A stretch of 64,000 nucleotides of DNA, from positions 348,623,823 to 348,687,822 of the forward strand of contig NC_058524.1 in NCBI RefSeq assembly GCF_904849725.1, in the 5' to 3' direction. Below are positions 59,839 through 64,000 of this stretch, piece after piece (position 1 is the stretch's first letter; each line of letters starts with the position of its first letter). This stretch comes from Hordeum vulgare subsp. vulgare (Eukaryota; Streptophyta; Magnoliopsida; Poales; Poaceae). A model generated the notes under the pieces. That model was not told where the DNA came from. It saw only the letters and a list, made by a program, of their open reading frames with translations, and searched no databases. The translations under genes were made by a program, and so were the position numbers.

Positions 59839-61767
59839 ACCAACTTAGGCCAAAAGCCTAAGCTTAGGGGAGTACGTGTTTCTTACCGACTTTATATTCG
59901 TGCTCACACTTTCACTTTGATAGTCGGTGTTCACACCTTGCCACTGTATCATCCATGCTAGTTTATTTCTTTTTCTCTCTTTCTTCTAGTGTGTTTGTTT
60001 AGATTGAGAAAACCCCAAAAGATTTCTCATTCTTCTTTTGCTTGTTGGAGCTTTCCCGTGTAAATAGTTTTCTTTTTCTTTGGGTCAAGGTAGAAGACCA
60101 TAGTTACAATGTTTAGTGGCTCTCACATGCATATCCGTTTATTCGTCAAAGAGCCATATTACTTTGTCTTCTCCTCTTTGTTTGCTTGCATATTCCAGCT
60201 TAGTCCAATGCACGAACACTCTCATTACGATTCACACCATTCGGTCATGCAAGTGAAAGGCAATAATGACGATATATGATGAAGTGACTGAGCCTGGAAA
60301 AGCTGGTATGAACTCGATCTATTTTGTTTTTGTAAATATGACTAGCTCATCGTTCCTAATTCAGATTTGTTATGAGAGAAACATGTTTGCAATGACAACT
60401 TAGAGATCATAGTTTCTGATGCCATGCTTAATTAGCTAGGAGCTTATAATGGTTTGTCTTGGATGCCAACATGTATTTCAAGATGATTATGATGTAGTAT
60501 GATAGGATGGTATCCTCCTTTGAATGATTCAAGTGGCTTGACTTGGCGCATGTTTACGCATGTAGTTGAAACAAAATCAACATAGCCTCTATGATATCCT
60601 ACTCATGCTTACACTCAATGTTGGTTAATTTCAATGCATATTGATGACTGTTGTCGCTCTCTAGTTGGTCGCCTCCCAGTCTTTTGCTAGCCTTCACTTG
60701 TATTAAGCGGGAATACTGCTTGTGCATCCAGTTCTATAAACCCAAAATTGTTCCATATGAGTCCACCATACCTACCTATATGCAATATCTACCTGCCGTT
60801 CCAAGTAAATTTGCATGTGCCACTCTCTAAACCTTCAAGTAATAATCTGTTTTGTATGCCCGAACCGCTCATGTGGTGAGAAGGGGCGGACGGTATCTTC
60901 CATGCTAGGCGTGTTATCCTCGATATGTGTTTATTCACTATCACTCATGAGAGAGGGGCCGGTAATTGGAATGCCCAGTTCCATGCTCAAATCAAAAAGA
61001 TAATTTCAAACAAAACTCCCCCTGGATTGTTGTTGGTATCGACGGCACCCGAGTATTCGGCTAGTCGTGGAGTGTGATTGATCAGTGGTGGGGGAGTCAA
61101 AACTTTACTTTTTTGTTTGGGAACCGCCTATAATTTGTGTAGCATGGAAGATGGTGAAAACTCTTGGTCATCGCGTTGACAATGAAAGCATGCCACCCAA
61201 AATTATTTATCTCTGCTTTAAAAGCTTGAGCTTTGGCACCTTTGCAAATCAATGCTTCCCTGTGCAAAGGGCCTATCTATTTATGTTTCTGTTGAGTCAT
61301 CCTCTCATTATAAAGGCACCAATTAGAGAGCACCTACGTCATTTTTATGCTTTGAATTTAATTGTTATTGAGTATGACTATGACTGGATCTTCTTTGCCA
61401 TGAATTACAATGTTCAGTCAGCCCTTGGTCTTTGAAGGTGCTCTGCATTTATGTTTTGCGGTCTCAGAAAGAGCTAGCGAGATACCATATGTTTATATTG
61501 CTTCATGATTGTTTTGATTGAAGTGTTCACGTTTGAAACTTATTATTATTGCTCGCTAGTTGGTTTTTCCATTGATATGAGTTTGCCATGAGACCTAAAT
61601 GTCATTGCTTATGTGGTTAGATTATGATCTTGCTGAAAATCTGAATATGAGTTAGACATAATTACAACAACAATATCAAACAGAGTTCGTATTTTTTTTT
61701 CTTTTGTCTCTTTCAGTTTGTCAACTGAATTGCTTGAGGACAAGCAAGGCTTTAAGCTTGGGGGAGT
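59839..61767 (+). other. D 3' untranslated region with polypurine tract
   Basis: 1.9 kb of non-coding DNA, in keeping with the long 3' regions of Athila-type elements. It has no supported ORF. The polypurine tract GCTTGGGGGAGT at 61756-61767 abuts the 3' LTR. Confidence 0.7.
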
Positions 61768-63299
61768 TGATACGTCTCCATCGTATCTACTTTTCCAAAC
61801 TTTTTGCCCTTGTTTTGGACTCTAATTTGCATGATTTGAATGGAACTAACCCGGACTGACGCGTTTTCAGCAGAATTGCTATGGTGTTGTTTTTGCGCAG
61901 AAATAAAAGTTCTCGGAATGACCTGGAAATTTACGAGGATTTTTTGTGGAATATATAAAAAATACTGGCGCAAGAATTACCTGGAGGGAGGGAGCGAGGA
62001 GCCCACAAGCCCAGGAGGCGCGCCCCCTGGCCGCGCCTAGCAGGCTTGTGGGGCCCTCGTGGCTCCGCCGCCTCCAACTCCAGCTCTATTTAGTCTCTCT
62101 CGCCCGGAAAAAAATCAGAGAGAAGAGTTCATCGCATTTTACGATACGGAGCCGCCACCACCACCTGTTCTTCCTTTGGAGGGCAGATCTGGAATCCGTT
62201 CTGGGCTCCGGAGAGGGGGGATCGACGCCTTCGTCATCACCAACCATCCTTCATCGCCAATTCCATGATGCTCTTCACCATTCGTGAGTAATCTCATCGT
62301 AGGCTTGCTGGACGTTAATGGGTTGGATGAGATCTATCATGTAATCGAGTTAGTTTTGATGGGGTTTGTTCCCTAGTATCCACTATCTTCTGAAATTGAT
62401 GTTGCTACTACTTTGCTATCCTTAATGCTTGCCACTAGGGCCCGAGTGCCATGATTTCAGATCTGAACCTATTATGTTCTCATCAATATATGTGTGTTCT
62501 TGATCCTATCTTGCAAGTTGTAGTCACCTACTATGTGTTATGACCCGGCAACCCCGGAGTGACAATAGCCGGAACCACTCCCGGATATGACCATAGTATG
62601 AGGAGTTCATGTATTCACTAAGTGCTAATGCTTTGTTCCGGTTCTCTATTAAAAGGAGAACCGTAATATCCCTTAGTTTCCATTAGGACCCCGCTGCCAC
62701 AGGAGGGATGGATAATACTCCCTCTGTTCCTAAATATAAGTCTTTCTAGAGGTTTCACTAGTGGACTACATACGGATGTATATAGACATATTTTAGAGTG
62801 TAGATTCACTCATTTTACTCCGTATGTAGACCTGTAGTGAAATCTCTTAAAAGACTTATATTTAGGAACGGAGGGAGTAGATGTCTTGCAAGTTCTTTTC
62901 CTTAAGCACGTATGACTTTATACGTAATACATGTCTACATTACATTGACGAAGTGGAGCTAGTTACCAATCAGCCCATGTTATAACTGTCACATGATGAA
63001 TGTCATCCGACATAATTATCCATCACCTATCCAATGCCTATGAGTCTTTTCCTACTGGTCCTTGCTACATTACTTTACCGCTACTGCTGTCACTGCTGCT
63101 ACTGTTATGGCTACTACTGTCACTAGTTTGCTACTGAAACTTTGCTGCAGATAGTAAGTCTTTCAGGTGTGGTTGAATTGACAACTCAACTGCTAATATT
63201 CGAGAATATTCTTTGGCTTCCCCTTGTGTCGAATCAACAAATTTGGGTTGAATACTCTACCCTTGAAAACTGTTGCGATCCCTATACTTGTGGTTATCA
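61768..63299 (+). repeat. D 3' LTR (1532 bp including a MITE)
   Basis: It runs from TGATACGTC to GGTTATCA. Without the nested MITE and its TA it is about 1370 bp, close to the 1379-bp 5' LTR. It carries the same GC-rich hairpin (62002-62052) and the TATA-like CTATTTAG at about 62086-62093. Confidence 0.92.
62718..62877. mobile_element. Stowaway MITE (Athos/Thalos-like) inside the D 3' LTR
   Basis: This 160-bp element has terminal inverted repeats CTCCCTCTGTTCCTAAATAT at the left and ATATTTAGGAACGGAGGGAG at the right, with TA on both sides (62716-62717 and 62878-62879). The 5' LTR has the empty site at about 54736, reading AATAAATGTC, which proves insertion after D itself was inserted. The core, GGACTACATACGGATGTA, is typical of the Triticeae family. 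Confidence 0.95.
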
Positions 63300-64000
63300 A
63301 GGCCTAGGGGTCAAAACAGACACAAACACAAGCCAATGGCACCCACTGGTGTAACCAGGTTGCCACATGCTCAAGCAACACCATACAAGTGGGATGGTGC
63401 ATGGGAACACACCAAACTATCAATAATGCCCACAGAAGCTTCAAAACAATACAAACATATAATCTGTTTTCAACAGCCACATAGCAGTTTGACTACAAGT
63501 TCTATAGTAGCTACAATCCTATAAATAACTCAAACAAGGCACGGAATTAAAGCCATCCAAAATCTCTACAACCCTGTACAAAAAGCTAATACAAAGGATT
63601 CACCCATGAGCGATCTATAGACACTAACTTGGACAAAAACGATCAAAGATTGGGACTTGGTGAAAATCACAGATTTTCACCAGCTGCTTATACTCTGAAG
63701 CAGTTTGGCAGCCTCCAACATGATATCTACAGGAGGTGTATAAGTATGAAATTTAACAGGGAGCTAAACAAATATAAAAGCTCACAAACATTAGTTTGTT
63801 GCATGGGCTAATTCCGAACAGAGGAGCTAATTCACACAAGACAACAAGGGAAGAAAATAAGTCCAGATTCCCAGACTTTGTGAAATTCTCAGGTTTTCAC
63901 AAGTCTGACAGATTCAGCCAAGTACCCACTTTGACAGTGCACAATACGTGCACACAAATCCCTAAGAACAAAATGAAGGTCCCATGCTGTAGAGCGGTTC

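Larger units (their letters stand above)
53784..63299 (+). mobile_element. Athila-type Gypsy retrotransposon 'D', non-autonomous
   Basis: This is a 9.5-kb complete element with a perfect target duplication AGGCC (53779-53783 and 63300-63304). The order is 5' LTR (53784-55162), primer site, gag-protease (55242-57968), an internal LTR-like segment (about 58185-58415), the 3' ORF (58766-59838), a long untranslated stretch, polypurine tract, and 3' LTR (61768-63299). No RT, RNase H or integrase is present anywhere. It belongs to the Athila-type group common in Triticeae; the exact family name is not assigned. Confidence 0.9.
51765..64000 (-). mobile_element. C-related Gypsy LTR 'G', interrupted by D, runs off the window
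   Basis: G begins TGTAACGACTAAGATGCG, like C. The pieces 51765-53783 and 63300-64000 together follow the C LTR in order (compare 33162 onwards) with many substitutions, so G is a diverged relative in the same orientation. The left flanking 5-mer would be CTACG (51760-51764); the partner lies beyond the window. Whether G is a solo LTR or a whole element cannot be told. Confidence 0.75.

Noticed and set aside
1..64000. CRISPR arrays, bacterial operons or prophage
   Set aside because: Introns, LTR retrotransposons with tRNA primer sites, MITEs and a CACTA element show plant nuclear DNA; no regularly spaced repeat array is seen.

Overview
The window is repeat-dense plant nuclear DNA, almost certainly from a Triticeae grass (wheat, Aegilops, barley or rye group). 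The evidence is a BARE-1/Angela-type Copia element, Athila-type and chromovirus-type Gypsy elements with long LTRs, a CACTA transposon with the grass-type AGTCCCGG subterminal repeats, and Stowaway MITEs with the CTCCCTCCGT terminus. I see no ordinary single-copy host gene, no rRNA or true tRNA gene, and no CRISPR array. Family assignments come from recognised motifs and remembered family features, not from a database search.

Left edge (1-2825): the 3' part of a CACTA DNA transposon. It carries a six-exon gene for a Ulp1/SENP-like C48 cysteine protease whose splice sites, frame and catalytic residues all look intact. The next 3 kb (2826-5905) is a gene-poor spacer with one Stowaway MITE and a probable Helitron 3' end.

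5906-30928 is a four-level nest. The outermost layer E is a solo Copia-like LTR (5906-30928). F is a minus-strand Gypsy (7936-30415, target duplication TGAAG) inserted in E. A is a minus-strand Angela/BARE-type Copia (8088-25372) inside F. B is a second element of the same lineage (10017-18598, target duplication GATCC) inserted in the RNase H region of A. A has no matching target duplication and spans a gap in F, which suggests it is a recombinant of two elements. B has two 1810-bp LTRs that look nearly identical, yet its coding region is badly decayed and the YVDD box is damaged, so it was probably mobilised in trans.

30929-33161 is LTR-like debris. 33162-48981 is a complete minus-strand chromovirus-type Gypsy, C, with 5.2-kb LTRs, target duplication GTGAA, and one long gag-pol frame broken only by four in-frame stops. 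Its LTRs carry two tRNA-like modules with Pol III B-box motifs. C lies at a junction between LTR-like sequence and a Copia gag remnant (48982-49640).

From 49.8 kb rightwards there is a plus-strand Gypsy remnant H (LTR/leader plus a reverse transcriptase pseudogene). It is interrupted at 51764 by the LTR of another C-like element, G, which runs off the right edge. G in turn is interrupted by a complete plus-strand Athila-type element D (53784-63299, target duplication AGGCC). D encodes gag-protease and a 3' Athila-type ORF but no reverse transcriptase, RNase H or integrase. It also has a second, internal copy of its LTR promoter-proximal region just upstream of the 3' ORF. This internal LTR-like segment, with a GC-rich hairpin shared by both LTRs, is the most unusual structure I see in the window.
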